Shown in pieces: positions 36,331-45,534 of a stretch of 64,000 bases of DNA. The notes below the pieces were generated by a model. That model saw nothing but the letters and a program-made list of their open reading frames with translations, was not told where the DNA came from and did not search any database. The stretch comes from Salinarimonas sp052380005 (lineage in GTDB: Bacteria > Pseudomonadota > Alphaproteobacteria > Rhizobiales > Beijerinckiaceae). Positions within the stretch are counted from its first letter, which is position 1. Every line of letters starts with the position of its first letter. A program made the translations under genes and the position numbers. Location of the stretch: the NCBI GenBank assembly GCA_052380005.1, contig JBQTCJ010000002.1, one strand, 5' to 3'.

Positions 36331-37467
36331 TCAGGCACTCTCGCGCGCGGGGACGCGCTTCACCCGCGCGCGGGCGTCACGCTGCCAGCGCTCCGTCGCC
36401 ACGCGGGCGTGGAACAGCGGATCGCCGGGACGCAGGTTGACCGCCAGGTCGGCGATGGCGACGCGGTCCGGATAGAGCGTCTCGAGCACGCTGCCCGGCA
36501 GCGTCGCCGAGTCGAGCCGGTCGCAGAATCGCTCCTCGTGGAGAGCCCGCACGATCGCGTCCTCCAGCAGCACGCCCGGGCCGAGCGCGCGGTGGCGCTC
36601 GTCGTAGGCGGTCTTGACCAGGAAAGCGGTGCCGGCGCTCACCAGCGCGAGGCTCGCGGCGATCGGCGCGTCGTCGAGCGCGATGACGTCGGCGCGCGCC
36701 GTAACCGGGCCGCGGGCGGAGAGGAACAGCTCGCGCGCGAAGGCGCGGGTGACCGGGTCCGTCCCGAGCGCCGTGCCCAGGCGCCCCTTCCAGCCGCCGG
36801 TCTCGAGCGTCATGAAGTCGTCCACCGCCCGCGCCAGCGCCGCGCCGCCGCGGGCGACCCGATGGGCGACGCGTCCGCGCTCGGCGAGGCGGCGCCGGCA
36901 GCGCTCGAGCCCCTTGCGCCGGGAGCGGCCGAGCGCCTCTGCGACGTAGGCCTCGTAGTGCGTGCGCACCGAGAGGACCGGCCTCTGGAACGGCGCCAGC
37001 GCCGCGACGTCCGCGCCGATGCGCGCGAAAGCCTCGCGCACAGCGATACCGATCGGCGAGGCGACGGGGAGCATCGGGAACAGGAAGGCGCCGCCCCTGC
37101 AGGCGCGGCGGATCGCGCGCACGAGCCCGTCCGCCCAGCCGTCCGGCGCGTCGCGGGCGACCAGCGGCGTCGAGAGCGTCGAGAAGGGCGAGCCGAGCAC
37201 GCCGGGCGCGTCGCACCAGCCGAGCCGGCCCGCGCGGGCCGTCACCGGCAGGAGCGCCACCAGCCGCGCCCCGGAGCGGACGCAGGCGAAGCGTGGGCGC
37301 GGCGCGCAGAAGCGGTGGGCGAGATGGGTGTCGACGAGCGGGCGGGTGAAGAACGGGTTCGCGGCGCGGGCGTTCGAAGCGAGCGCGTCCCAGGCGTCGC
37401 GCTCGCCTTCCAGCCCCTCGCGGTCGAGGATGTCGATCGTCATCGCAGGCATGGGTCGGCAGTCCAT
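36331..37467 (-). CDS. GNAT-fold acyltransferase, BioF2/CelD-like
   Basis: This protein of up to 378 aa has the double-GNAT layout of the CelD/BioF2-type acetyltransferases: an N-terminal WDALASNARAANPFFTRPL segment, a basic central region (RSRRKGLERCRRRLAERGR) and a C-terminal GNAT core with VSAGTAFLVKTAYDERHRALGPGVLLEDAIVRAL. Members are tied to exopolysaccharide or cell-surface acylation in some bacteria, but the substrate here is unknown. No convincing ribosome binding site separates ATG 37467 from later in-frame ATGs at 37452 and 37443. It stands alone, convergent with the RND gene. Confidence 0.72.
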   Translation of the reverse strand: MDCRPMPAMTIDILDREGLEGERDAWDALASNARAANPFFTRPLVDTHLAHRFCAPRPRFACVRSGARLVALLPVTARAGRLGWCDAPGVLGSPFSTLSTPLVARDAPDGWADGLVRAIRRACRGGAFLFPMLPVASPIGIAVREAFARIGADVAALAPFQRPVLSVRTHYEAYVAEALGRSRRKGLERCRRRLAERGRVAHRVARGGAALARAVDDFMTLETGGWKGRLGTALGTDPVTRAFARELFLSARGPVTARADVIALDDAPIAASLALVSAGTAFLVKTAYDERHRALGPGVLLEDAIVRALHEERFCDRLDSATLPGSVLETLYPDRVAIADLAVNLRPGDPLFHARVATERWQRDARARVKRVPARESA

Positions 37468-37706
37468 CCGCCGTCGGGTGCGCCCATCCGGCTTCCCGGA
37501 ACGAACTTCGAGAGGGGGGCGGATGTTTCAGGAAAGATCGCCGGCGCGGCTGTGACCCGCGGACGCTCCGAACAAGTGTAAAGGATGGAACCGGACGCGT
37601 CGCTCGCGGGTTGACGAGCGCTCGCGCATGCGGCCGGTCCGGCGGAGCTTGCTCGGGTTGCGCGTGGTGCGCACCGGAGGCGGAATTCTGTCGATGAACC
37701 CCTGAC

Positions 37707-39464
37707 ATGCTCGATAGGCTCACGCAGACCCCGCCGCCCGACCCGCGCGACTCGGCCGCTCCAACGGCGCCGAGGGTGCCGCGATTGCCACGTCCGGCGG
37801 CGCTCCCCTACTTTCTCGTGGTGGCGGTGCTCGCGCCGCTCGTCTTCTTCGGGCTCGCCGCCGCCGACGACTGGCGCGCGATCGAGAGCGAGGCGCGGGA
37901 GCGTATCGTCTACATCCGCGATGCCGTCGCCGAGCACGCCAAGCGCGTCTTCCAGACGCACGAGCTCGTCGCAGTGTCGATCCGCGGGCGGATCGGCGGC
38001 ATGAGCTGGGACGAGATCGCGTCCTCGGCGGAGCTGAAGGCCTATCTCGGCGAGATCGAGCGAAACTTCGAGGAGGTGCACGAGATCTGGCTCGTCGACC
38101 GCGAGGGGCGGTTGCGCGCCTCGAGCCACGCCGTTCCGGTCCCTGTGCGCGACGTCTCCGATCGGCCGTGGTTTCGCGCGGCGCAGCGGGAAGGCGGCAT
38201 GCTCGTCGTCGGCCCGCCGGAGGACGAGGCGGCCTACTTCACGCGGAGGCTGCCCCGCCTGAGCGGCCCGGTGGGCAGCGATTTCGAGGGCGTGATCCGC
38301 ATCTGGATCGCGCCGAGCTACTTCACGGACTTCTACGACAGCGCCTATCCCGCGGAGGGCGAGATCGCCCTCGTGCTCGGCAATGGCGAGGTGCTGGTGA
38401 AGCATCCCCCGCACGCGGAGCTGCCCGGCCGCATCCCGCGCGAGCCGGTCGGCGCCGAGGGCCGCGCCGAGGACGGCACGCCGAGCGCAGTCGGCTTCGA
38501 TCCCGAGGGTACGGGCGGGGCCGGGCTGCGCAGCATCGTCTTCGAGGCCGTATCGGCCCCGGAGGGCGAGCCGCGCATCCAGACCTGGACGCGTCTGGGC
38601 GACCTGCCGGTCTATGCCGCCTTCGCGATCGACCGCGCCAGCCTGGAGGCGGCCTGGCGCAGCCGGCTCGCGGGCTACGTGGCGTACTTCGTGCCCGCCG
38701 TCGCGGCGCTCCTCTTCCTGGGAGCGCTCGCCTGGCGGAGCCACCGGGCGCTCGAGGAGAAGGTGGAGCTGCGCACACGCGCGCTCTCGGAGGCGGTCGC
38801 CGAGAAGAACCAGCTACTCAAGGAGGTGCACCACCGGGTCAAGAACAACATGCAGATCGTCTCGAGCCTGATTCGCATGCAGGAGCGCGTGCACACCTCG
38901 CCCGAGGATACGATCCGCCGCGTGCAGGCGATGGCGCTCGTTCACGACCTGATCTACAGTCACGGTGAGTTCGCGAGCGTCAACCTCGGCGCCTACGTGA
39001 GGCGCCTGAGCGAGATGCTCGTGGGCGCCGGCACCGGACCCGGCGCGGGACCGGGTGTCGCCGCCCCGCGGGTGCGCTTCGCCTTCGACCTCGATCACGT
39101 GGCGGTCACGCTCGATCGGGCGATGCCCTTCGCGCTGATTCTATCGGAGGTGCTCACGAACGCATTCGACCACGCCTTCCCGGACGGCGAGGGCCGGGTC
39201 ACGATCACGCTCGACCGGCACGACGGGCGTGTGGAGCTGCGCGTCGCCGACGACGGCCGCGGCTTCGACCCGGACGCGACGACCGCCGGCTTCGGGCTGA
39301 AGCTGATCCGTTCGCTCGCTGTGCAGCTGGAAGCCGACATGCGCTTCGAGCCGGCTGCCGTCGACGAGCTCGCGCGGGACGGCCGGGCCGACGGCGGGCC
39401 CCATCCGAGCGAGCGCCTCGCGGCTGGCCGCGGATCGGTTTTCGTGCTGGAGTTCCCCGCCTGA
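37707..39464 (+). CDS. Membrane sensor histidine kinase, HisKA_2 type
   Basis: This 585-aa kinase has TM1 at about residues 32-54 (LPYFLVVAVLAPLVFFGLAAA), a ~260-residue periplasmic sensor (Cache-like: RDVSDRPWFRAAQREGG, RIWIAPSYFTDFY) and TM2 at about 315-345. A HisKA_2 dimerisation domain follows, with EVHHRVKNN placing the phospho-acceptor at His376. The HATPase domain has SEVLTNAFDHAFP and DDGRGFDP. No response regulator adjoins it. HisKA_2/HWE kinases of Hyphomicrobiales often act in general stress or light signalling through unlinked partners. Confidence 0.9.
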   Translation: MLDRLTQTPPPDPRDSAAPTAPRVPRLPRPAALPYFLVVAVLAPLVFFGLAAADDWRAIESEARERIVYIRDAVAEHAKRVFQTHELVAVSIRGRIGGMSWDEIASSAELKAYLGEIERNFEEVHEIWLVDREGRLRASSHAVPVPVRDVSDRPWFRAAQREGGMLVVGPPEDEAAYFTRRLPRLSGPVGSDFEGVIRIWIAPSYFTDFYDSAYPAEGEIALVLGNGEVLVKHPPHAELPGRIPREPVGAEGRAEDGTPSAVGFDPEGTGGAGLRSIVFEAVSAPEGEPRIQTWTRLGDLPVYAAFAIDRASLEAAWRSRLAGYVAYFVPAVAALLFLGALAWRSHRALEEKVELRTRALSEAVAEKNQLLKEVHHRVKNNMQIVSSLIRMQERVHTSPEDTIRRVQAMALVHDLIYSHGEFASVNLGAYVRRLSEMLVGAGTGPGAGPGVAAPRVRFAFDLDHVAVTLDRAMPFALILSEVLTNAFDHAFPDGEGRVTITLDRHDGRVELRVADDGRGFDPDATTAGFGLKLIRSLAVQLEADMRFEPAAVDELARDGRADGGPHPSERLAAGRGSVFVLEFPA

Positions 39465-39548
39465 GGGGCCGCGCCGTGCGCGCCGCGACGCTTGCGTCCG
39501 GCCTGCGCGGGCCTCACGATCGCGGCCCGCGCACGAAAGGGACCCGCC

Positions 39549-40208
39549 ATGCTCGACGTCCGCCCCGTGGTCGTCTTCGATGCCTTCGGCACGCTGTTCG
39601 ACGTCCATTCCGCCGTCGCCCGCAACGCGGCGTCCATCGGTCCCGCCTCGGTGCACCTCTCGGAGATCTGGCGGGCGAAGCAGCTCGAGTACACCTGGAC
39701 GCTGTCGCTGATGGGGCGCTTCGAGCCGTTCTGGCGGCTGACCGAGCTGGCGCTCGACCAGGCGCTCGCACGCTCGCCGGAGGTCGACCCGATCGTGCGC
39801 GACACGCTGCTCGCGAGCTATCGCACGCTCGACGCCTACGCGGAGGTGCCCCGCACGCTCGCGCGGCTGCGCGCGCGGGGCGCGCGCACCGCGATCCTCT
39901 CGAACGGCGACGAGGCCATGCTCGCCGACGCCGTCGCGTCGGCGGGCATCGGCGGCGCCCTCGACGCCGTGCTGTCGGTCGATCGCGTGCGTGTGTTCAA
40001 GACCGACCCGCGCACCTACGCCCTCGTCGAGGCCGAGCTCGGATGCGCCCGCTCGGACGTGCTGTTCGTCTCGTCTAACCGCTGGGACGTCGCCGGCGCC
40101 GTCGCCTACGGCTTCGCCGCCGCGTGGGTCAACCGGTCCGGCGCGCCCGACGAGTACGCCGATCTCGCGCCGGAGGCGACGATCGCGGATCTCGACGCGG
40201 TGCCCTGA
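39549..40208 (+). CDS. Haloacid dehalogenase type II (HAD superfamily)
   Basis: This 219-aa cytosolic enzyme is related to (S)-2-haloacid dehalogenases. Motif I is VFDAFGTLFDVHS with the nucleophilic Asp near residue 10. Motif II is ILSNGDEAML, the lysine motif is FKTDPRTYALVE, and VSSNRWDVAGA matches the dehalogenase SSNxWD signature. It would hydrolyse halogenated carboxylic acids, although natural substrates of many relatives are unknown. It starts 84 bp after the kinase gene and ends at a palindromic stem shared with the convergent PQQ enzyme gene. Confidence 0.88.
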   Translation: MLDVRPVVVFDAFGTLFDVHSAVARNAASIGPASVHLSEIWRAKQLEYTWTLSLMGRFEPFWRLTELALDQALARSPEVDPIVRDTLLASYRTLDAYAEVPRTLARLRARGARTAILSNGDEAMLADAVASAGIGGALDAVLSVDRVRVFKTDPRTYALVEAELGCARSDVLFVSSNRWDVAGAVAYGFAAAWVNRSGAPDEYADLAPEATIADLDAVP

Positions 40209-40210
40209 GC

Positions 40211-40238
40211 GCCTCCCCCCGCGATGCGAGGGGGAGGC
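40211..40238. terminator. Stem-loop between convergent genes
   Basis: GCCTCCCCC and GGGGGAGGC form a perfect 9-bp stem around a 10-nt loop, directly after the dehalogenase stop and 12 bp from the convergent gene's stop. It lacks a U-run in either direction, so termination is likely but not certain. Confidence 0.6.
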
Positions 40239-40249
40239 GGGGCCGCGCG

Positions 40250-41674
40250 TCACTGCGCGGTGGCGTCCTCGACGGCCGGCGACCCGCCCGTCGTCCCGGT
40301 CGCCTCCGGCGCGTCGTACGTCACGCGCCACAGCGTGCCGGCGGTCTCGTCGGCGACGATCAGCGCGCCGTCGGGCATTACGGCGACGTCCGTCGGGCGG
40401 CCCCAGACCACGGCGCGCTCGTCGCCTTCGACCCAGAAGCCGGTCATGAAGTTCTCGTAGCCACCCTCCGGCTCGCCGTTCTCGAACGGCACGCGCACGA
40501 CCTTGTACCCGGTGGGGTCGGCGCGGTTCCAGGAGCCCTTGAGCGCCACGAAGGCGTCGCCGCTGTACTCCTCCGGGAACATGCCGGCGTCGTAGAAGGC
40601 GAGGTTCATCGCCGAGGAATGCGCCTCGAACAGGAGGTCGGGCGTGATCGTCGCCGAGACCTTCTCCGGCGCGCGCTCGGCGAAGCCCGGCTGCTCCAGG
40701 CCGCCGGCATAGGCCCAGGGCCAGCCGTAGAAGCCGCCCTCCTCGACCTGCGTCAGGAAGTCCGGCACGAGCTCGTCGCCGAGCCCGTCGCGTTCCTGCA
40801 CGATCGCCCAGAGCGCGCCCGTCTCGGGGTGCAGCGCCATGCCGATCGGGTTGCGCGTGCCGGAGGCGTAGGTGCGCTGGCTCGACCCGTCGAGGTCGAA
40901 GGCCTGGATCGTGGCGCGCGGCTCCGCCTCCTCGGCGATGTTGCCCGCCGAGCCGACGCCCACGTACATGACGCCCGCCTCCTCGTCACGCAGCAGCGAG
41001 CGCGTGGTGTGGCCGATCGGGCGGCCGAAGACGCCCTCGTCGGTCACCGCGAAATGGTCCATCGGCGCCTGCGGCCGGCGCTGGTCCTCCGGCACCTCCG
41101 AGCGGGGGGAGGGGTAGAAGAGCTCCGCACCGGTGGCGCGGATCTCGCCGTCGGCATAGGGCACGCGCCAGATGCCGCGCACGTCCGCCACGAGGACGTC
41201 GCCGGCGTTCTCGCCCCTCTCGATGCGGGCGATGCCGTAGGGCTGCTGGAAGCCGCTGGCGAACAGGCTCACGGTCTCGGCGGTGCCGTCGCCGTCCGAG
41301 TCGCGCAGGAACATCACGTCGCCCTGCGACTGGCGCGCCACGAGGAGATCGCCGCTCTCGAGCACGAAGAGCTTGCGCGGCCCGTCGAGCTCGGCGAAGA
41401 GCGCCGCCTCGAAGCCCTCCGGAACGTTGGGCGTGCGGCCGTCCCGAGCGATGGTGAGTGCCGGGTTGCGCACCGCCTCGTCGGGCTGGGGCGGGGGCAG
41501 GTCGGCGGGCTCGACCCGGAATCGCTTGCCGACCTCCTGGTCCTGGAAGGCGGGGACCGCGGGGCTGACGGCGGTCGCGCCCGGCGCGGCCGCGCTCCCT
41601 TGCGCGTGCGTGGCCGAAGACGCGGCCATGGCGAGGAGGCTGGCGGCGGCGAGGTGGGGGATACGGTTCGTCAC
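40250..41674 (-). CDS. PQQ-dependent sugar dehydrogenase-like (sorbosone dehydrogenase family)
   Basis: This 474-aa periplasmic beta-propeller enzyme is of the soluble glucose/L-sorbosone dehydrogenase family. A signal peptide covers VTNRIPHLAAASLLAMAASSA. It begins with GTG at 41674, supported by GGAGAG 7 nt upstream; later ATGs would delete the signal peptide. Blocks include ESGDLLVARQSQGDVMFLRDSDGDG, GTRNPIGMALHPETGALWAIVQERDGLGDELVPD (family active-site loop) and KGSWNRADPTGYKVVRVPF. PQQ synthesis genes are not in the window. The sugar oxidised is unknown. Confidence 0.85.
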   Translation of the reverse strand: MTNRIPHLAAASLLAMAASSATHAQGSAAAPGATAVSPAVPAFQDQEVGKRFRVEPADLPPPQPDEAVRNPALTIARDGRTPNVPEGFEAALFAELDGPRKLFVLESGDLLVARQSQGDVMFLRDSDGDGTAETVSLFASGFQQPYGIARIERGENAGDVLVADVRGIWRVPYADGEIRATGAELFYPSPRSEVPEDQRRPQAPMDHFAVTDEGVFGRPIGHTTRSLLRDEEAGVMYVGVGSAGNIAEEAEPRATIQAFDLDGSSQRTYASGTRNPIGMALHPETGALWAIVQERDGLGDELVPDFLTQVEEGGFYGWPWAYAGGLEQPGFAERAPEKVSATITPDLLFEAHSSAMNLAFYDAGMFPEEYSGDAFVALKGSWNRADPTGYKVVRVPFENGEPEGGYENFMTGFWVEGDERAVVWGRPTDVAVMPDGALIVADETAGTLWRVTYDAPEATGTTGGSPAVEDATAQ

Positions 41675-41821
41675 GAGGCGTCTCTCCGTCCTGTCGCAGG
41701 TGATCCTGCCACGGCAACAGGAGGGCGAGCGGCGCGGTTCCCCGCGCGGGGGCGCGCGCAACGGTCGCGCGGCGGCGCGCCGCGCGCTATACCGCCGTCG
41801 ACCGGAGCGGAGGAAACGAAA

Positions 41822-42448
41822 ATGGCCGACGAGCTCGTTCTCTACACGAACCCGATGTCGCGCGGGCGCATCGCCCGCTGGATGCTGGAGGAGATCGGCA
41901 CGCCCTACGCGGTCGAGATCGTGCAGTACGGCGAGGAGATGCAGGGGGAGGCCTACCGCGCGATCAACCCGATGGCGAAGGTGCCCGCGCTCAGGCACGG
42001 CGAGACGGTCGTCACCGAGGTCGCCGCCATCTGCGCCTATCTCGCCGACGCCTTCCCGGAGGCGGGGCTGGCACCGGCGCACGGCTCGCGGGAGCGCGGC
42101 ACGTACTACCGCTGGCTCTTCTTCGGGGCCGGACCGATGGAGGCGGCGGTGACGAATCGCGCCCTGGGCTTCGTACCGCCGCCGGAGCGGTCGCGGATGG
42201 TGGGCTACGGCAGCTTCGAGCGCATGCTCGACGCGCTGGAGGGCGCCGTCGCGGCGGGACCCTTCATCCTGGGCGAGCGCTTCAGCGCCGTGGACGTGCT
42301 CCTCGGCGCGCAGGTGGGCTGGGGTCTCACCTTCGGCACGTTGGAGAAGCGGCCCGCCTTCGAGGCCTATGCCGAGCGGACCATGGGTCGACCCGCCGCC
42401 CGGCGCGCACAGGCGATCGACGAGGCGGCGGCCCCGCCCGCGCACTGA
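41822..42448 (+). CDS. Glutathione S-transferase family protein
   Basis: This 208-aa protein has a thioredoxin-fold N-domain (LVLYTNPMSRGRIARWMLEEIG, with NPMAKVPAL and the glutathione-binding TEVAAICAYLADAFP). An all-alpha C-domain follows (ILGERFSAVDVLLGAQVGWG). It probably conjugates or reduces using glutathione in the cytosol. GGAGGAAACG precedes the ATG. It is divergent from the PQQ enzyme and converges on the dipeptidase with a 7-bp gap. Confidence 0.92.
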   Translation: MADELVLYTNPMSRGRIARWMLEEIGTPYAVEIVQYGEEMQGEAYRAINPMAKVPALRHGETVVTEVAAICAYLADAFPEAGLAPAHGSRERGTYYRWLFFGAGPMEAAVTNRALGFVPPPERSRMVGYGSFERMLDALEGAVAAGPFILGERFSAVDVLLGAQVGWGLTFGTLEKRPAFEAYAERTMGRPAARRAQAIDEAAAPPAH

Positions 42449-42455
42449 TCACGCG

Positions 42456-43526
42456 TCACGCCCGCCAGGTCGCGTCGAGCACCCGCAGCCAGTTGCGCCA
42501 GCAGATCTTCTCCAGCGCCTCGCCGCCGTAGCCGCGCTCGGCGAGCGCCGCGACGAGGTTGGGCAGCCCGCGCGCGTCGCCGATCGCGTCGGGCATCGTC
42601 GCGCCGTCGAAGTCCGAGCCGAGGCCCACGCCGTCGATGCCGACCAGCGAGACCAGATGGTCGATGTGGTCGACCATCATCGAAAGCGGCGTGGCCGCGT
42701 CGCGCCGCCCGTCCGGGCGGATGAACGAGGTGGCGAAGTTGAGCCCCACCATGCCGCGGCTCTCGCGTATGGCGGCGAGCTGCGCATCGGTGAGGTTGCG
42801 GGCGTGGGGGCAGACGGCATGGGCGTTCGAGTGGGTCGCGACGAGCGGCGCGCGGCTCAGCCGCGCCACGTCCCAGAAGCCGCGCTCGTTGAGGTGCGAG
42901 AGATCGATCATGATCCGCAGCCCGTTGCAGGCGCGCACCAGCGCCTCGCCGGCCGGGGTGAGCCCGCGGCCGATGTCGGGGCCCGACGGGAAGCGGAAGG
43001 GCACGCCCTCGCCGAAGATCGTCGGGCGGCTCCAAACGGGCCCGAGCGAGCGCAGGCCCGCCGCGTGCAGGACCTCCAGCGTGCGCAGGTCCGGGTCGAT
43101 CGCCTCGGCGCCCTCGAGATGCGCGACCATGGCGATCGCGCCGCGCGCCATCGCCGCCTCGATGTCGGGCACGCTGCGGCAGATCGCAAGCGCGCCCCGC
43201 GAGGCGCGCTCGAGCCGCAGCAGGATCGCGAGCATGGCGAGCGTCGCGTCGCGGGCCCAGCCGCGATCGAGGGCGGGCGGCAGGGGAACGTCGTAGCGCG
43301 GGCGCGTCATCAGCGCGTCCGCCTCGACACCGGCCCCCGTCGGATCGGGGACGTAGATGGCGAACAGCCCGCCGACGAAGCCGCCCGCCCGCGCCCGCGG
43401 AAGGTCGAGGTGGCACAGCCGCTCGCCGGCGAGGAAGCCCTCCTCCGGCCGCGGATGGCCGGAGAGAAGCAGGCGCAGGAGGGCGTCGTTGTGGCCGTCG
43501 AAGACGGGGACGCGAGGGGCGGGCAT
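42456..43526 (-). CDS. Membrane dipeptidase family protein (peptidase M19)
   Basis: This 356-aa zinc dipeptidase has the renal-dipeptidase barrel: VFDGHNDALLRLL at the N-terminus (HxD zinc ligands), HLEGAEAI with the bridging Glu, SHLNERGFWDV, VATHSNAHAVCPHARNLTD, and VGLGSDFDG near the C-terminus. It cleaves L,D- or L,L-dipeptides. No signal peptide is seen, so it is probably cytosolic. The ATG at 43526 gives the normal length; the upstream extension to 43616 is arginine-rich and unlikely to be translated. Confidence 0.92.
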   Translation of the reverse strand: MPAPRVPVFDGHNDALLRLLLSGHPRPEEGFLAGERLCHLDLPRARAGGFVGGLFAIYVPDPTGAGVEADALMTRPRYDVPLPPALDRGWARDATLAMLAILLRLERASRGALAICRSVPDIEAAMARGAIAMVAHLEGAEAIDPDLRTLEVLHAAGLRSLGPVWSRPTIFGEGVPFRFPSGPDIGRGLTPAGEALVRACNGLRIMIDLSHLNERGFWDVARLSRAPLVATHSNAHAVCPHARNLTDAQLAAIRESRGMVGLNFATSFIRPDGRRDAATPLSMMVDHIDHLVSLVGIDGVGLGSDFDGATMPDAIGDARGLPNLVAALAERGYGGEALEKICWRNWLRVLDATWRA

Positions 43527-43635
43527 GGAGGCGGCGGGCTCTCGGCGAGAAGGCTCCGGGGCGACGCCCCGGAGATGGTGCCGCGGGAAGCTCGCACGGC
43601 GACGCGGAGCCGGCAAGAGCGACCGGCGCCGCCCC

Positions 43636-44682
43636 TCACGGGCAGGGGTTGGTGTGGCGCAGGTGGATCGCGTCGATACGCGCCTCGAGCTCGGGCGTGA
43701 TCGCGACGTCGAGCGCGTCGACGTTCGTCTTCAGCTGCGCCGACGTGGTCGCGCCGATGATGACGGACGTCGTGAACGACCGCGATGCGGCGAAGGCGAG
43801 CGCCATCTGCGCTGGGTCGAGCCCCCATTCGCGGGCGAGCGCGACGTAGGCGGTGATCGCGGCGGGCGCGCCGGGCGTCTCGTAGCGCTGGAGCCTGTCG
43901 AACAGCGTGCGCCGCGCGCCGGCGGGTCGCGCGCCGCCCTCGTACTTGCCGGTGAGGTAGCCCTGCGCGAGCGGCGAGTAGGCGAGGAGCCCGACGTCCT
44001 CGCGCCGGGCGATCTCGGCGAGCCCGCCCTCGAAGGTGCGGTTGACGAGGGAATAGGCGTTCTGGATCGACGCGATGCGGGGCAGGCCCTTCGCCTCGGC
44101 GTGCTTCAGGAACGTCATCGTGCCCCAGGCGCTCTCGTTCGAGAGGCCGATGTGGCGCACCTTGCCCGCCTTCACGAGCTCGTCCATCACCGAAAGCGTC
44201 TCCTCGATCGGGTGCTCGGGGCCGCTCGTCGGCTTGTAGATCACGGGATTGGCGCCGAACTGGGAGACGGCGCGGTCGGGCCAGTGGATCTGGTAGAGGT
44301 CGATATAGTCCGTCTGCAGCCGCTTCAGGCTCTTGTCGACGGCCTCCAGGATCTGCGCGCGCGACAGCTCGGCGGGCGCGCCGTCGTCGCGGAACCAGGT
44401 GTTCTGCGAGCGGCCGACGACCTTGGTGGCGAGGATCACGTCGGCGCGGTTGCGCCGTGCCTTCATCCAGGTGCCGACGATGCGCTCCGTCTCGCCCTGC
44501 GTGCCCGCCTTGGGCGGGATCGGGTAGAGCTCCGCGGTGTCGATGAAATTGATGCCGCGCTCGCGGGCGTGGTCGAGCTGGGCGTGGCCCTCGGCCTCGC
44601 TGTTCTGCTCGCCGAAGGTCATCGTGCCGAGGCACAGCGCGCTGACCTCGAGGCCCGTGCGCCCGAGCGGCCGGTAATGCAT
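43636..44682 (-). CDS. Aldo/keto reductase
   Basis: This 348-aa NADPH-dependent reductase of the AKR family resembles the YajO/Tas group. MHYRPLGRTGLEVSALCLGTMTFG starts the barrel. FIDTAELYP holds the catalytic Asp/Tyr, and KVVGRSQN the Lys region. YQIHWPDR and GLSNESAWG follow. The likely role is reduction of aldehydes or ketones; the substrate is unknown. It is in a minus-strand run with the dipeptidase and a TesA-like hydrolase but with separating gaps. Confidence 0.92.
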   Translation of the reverse strand: MHYRPLGRTGLEVSALCLGTMTFGEQNSEAEGHAQLDHARERGINFIDTAELYPIPPKAGTQGETERIVGTWMKARRNRADVILATKVVGRSQNTWFRDDGAPAELSRAQILEAVDKSLKRLQTDYIDLYQIHWPDRAVSQFGANPVIYKPTSGPEHPIEETLSVMDELVKAGKVRHIGLSNESAWGTMTFLKHAEAKGLPRIASIQNAYSLVNRTFEGGLAEIARREDVGLLAYSPLAQGYLTGKYEGGARPAGARRTLFDRLQRYETPGAPAAITAYVALAREWGLDPAQMALAFAASRSFTTSVIIGATTSAQLKTNVDALDVAITPELEARIDAIHLRHTNPCP

Positions 44683-44732
44683 GTCTCTCGTGCCTTCCCT
44701 GTCGTCGTCTCGCCGCTGCGGCGGGCGCCGCG

Positions 44733-45425
44733 TCAGCCCTGCCCGGGGAGGACCCGCTCGTCGAGGAAGCGGACCACGGTGGGGAGCATGCGCTCCACCA
44801 TCACCTCGACGCCCTCGGCGTTGGGGTGGATGCCGTCGTCCAGCATCAGCCCGGGGTTCCCGAGCGCGCCCTCCAGGAAGAAGGGGTAGAGCACGAGGTC
44901 GTGCTCCTCGGCAAGACGCGGGAAGATGGCGTCGAAGGCCTCCACGTAGTCGGGGCCCATGTTGCGCGCGGCGTACATGCCGGCGAGGAGGACGGGGATG
45001 TCGCGCTCCGTGAGCCGCTCGATGATCGCGTCGAGCGTCTCGTAGGTGCGGGCGGGGTCGAGCCCGCGCAGCATGTCGTTGGCGCCGAGCTCGAGGATGA
45101 CGCCGTCGGTGCCGTCGGGCACCGACCAGTCGAGCCGGGCGAGGCCGGCCGCCGCGGTGTCTCCGGAGACGCCGGCGTTCACGATCTCGACATCGGCGTA
45201 GCCCGCCGCGTCGAGGGCGCGGTCGAGCACGGTGGGGAAGGCGGCGCTGCCGGGGAGCTGGTAGCCCGCCATCAGGCTGTCGCCGAACGCGACGATGCGT
45301 ATCGCGCCGTTCTCGCCGGCGCCGGACGCGTTCTGGGCTGCCGCAGGGGCAGCGAGGCCGAGCCCCACGCCGAAGGCGAGGAGGCAGGCGGCGAGCCGTG
45401 TGGCGAGCGGGCGCATGTGGCGCAT
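44733..45425 (-). CDS. Periplasmic SGNH arylesterase / acyl-CoA thioesterase I (TesA-like)
   Basis: This 230-aa SGNH hydrolase has a signal peptide (ACLLAFGVGLGLAAPAAAQ). Block I is AFGDSLMAGYQLP with the nucleophilic Ser, block II has Gly in VNAGVSGDTAAAG, block III is LELGANDMLRG with Asn, and block V is DGIHPNAEG with the Asp/His pair. It hydrolyses thioesters and aryl esters in the periplasm. It is divergent from an ABC ATPase and FtsX-like permease, reproducing the tesA-ybbA-ybbP neighbourhood known from many proteobacteria. Confidence 0.92.
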   Translation of the reverse strand: MRHMRPLATRLAACLLAFGVGLGLAAPAAAQNASGAGENGAIRIVAFGDSLMAGYQLPGSAAFPTVLDRALDAAGYADVEIVNAGVSGDTAAAGLARLDWSVPDGTDGVILELGANDMLRGLDPARTYETLDAIIERLTERDIPVLLAGMYAARNMGPDYVEAFDAIFPRLAEEHDLVLYPFFLEGALGNPGLMLDDGIHPNAEGVEVMVERMLPTVVRFLDERVLPGQG

Positions 45426-45534
45426 GGCGATCTCTACCCCATATCTGATGTCGTGGACGGGCCGGGCGGCCCGCCCCGCGCCGGCGGGCGAGCCGGCCGA
45501 AGGCATGTCAACGCATGAAGATCGGATCGTTCGC

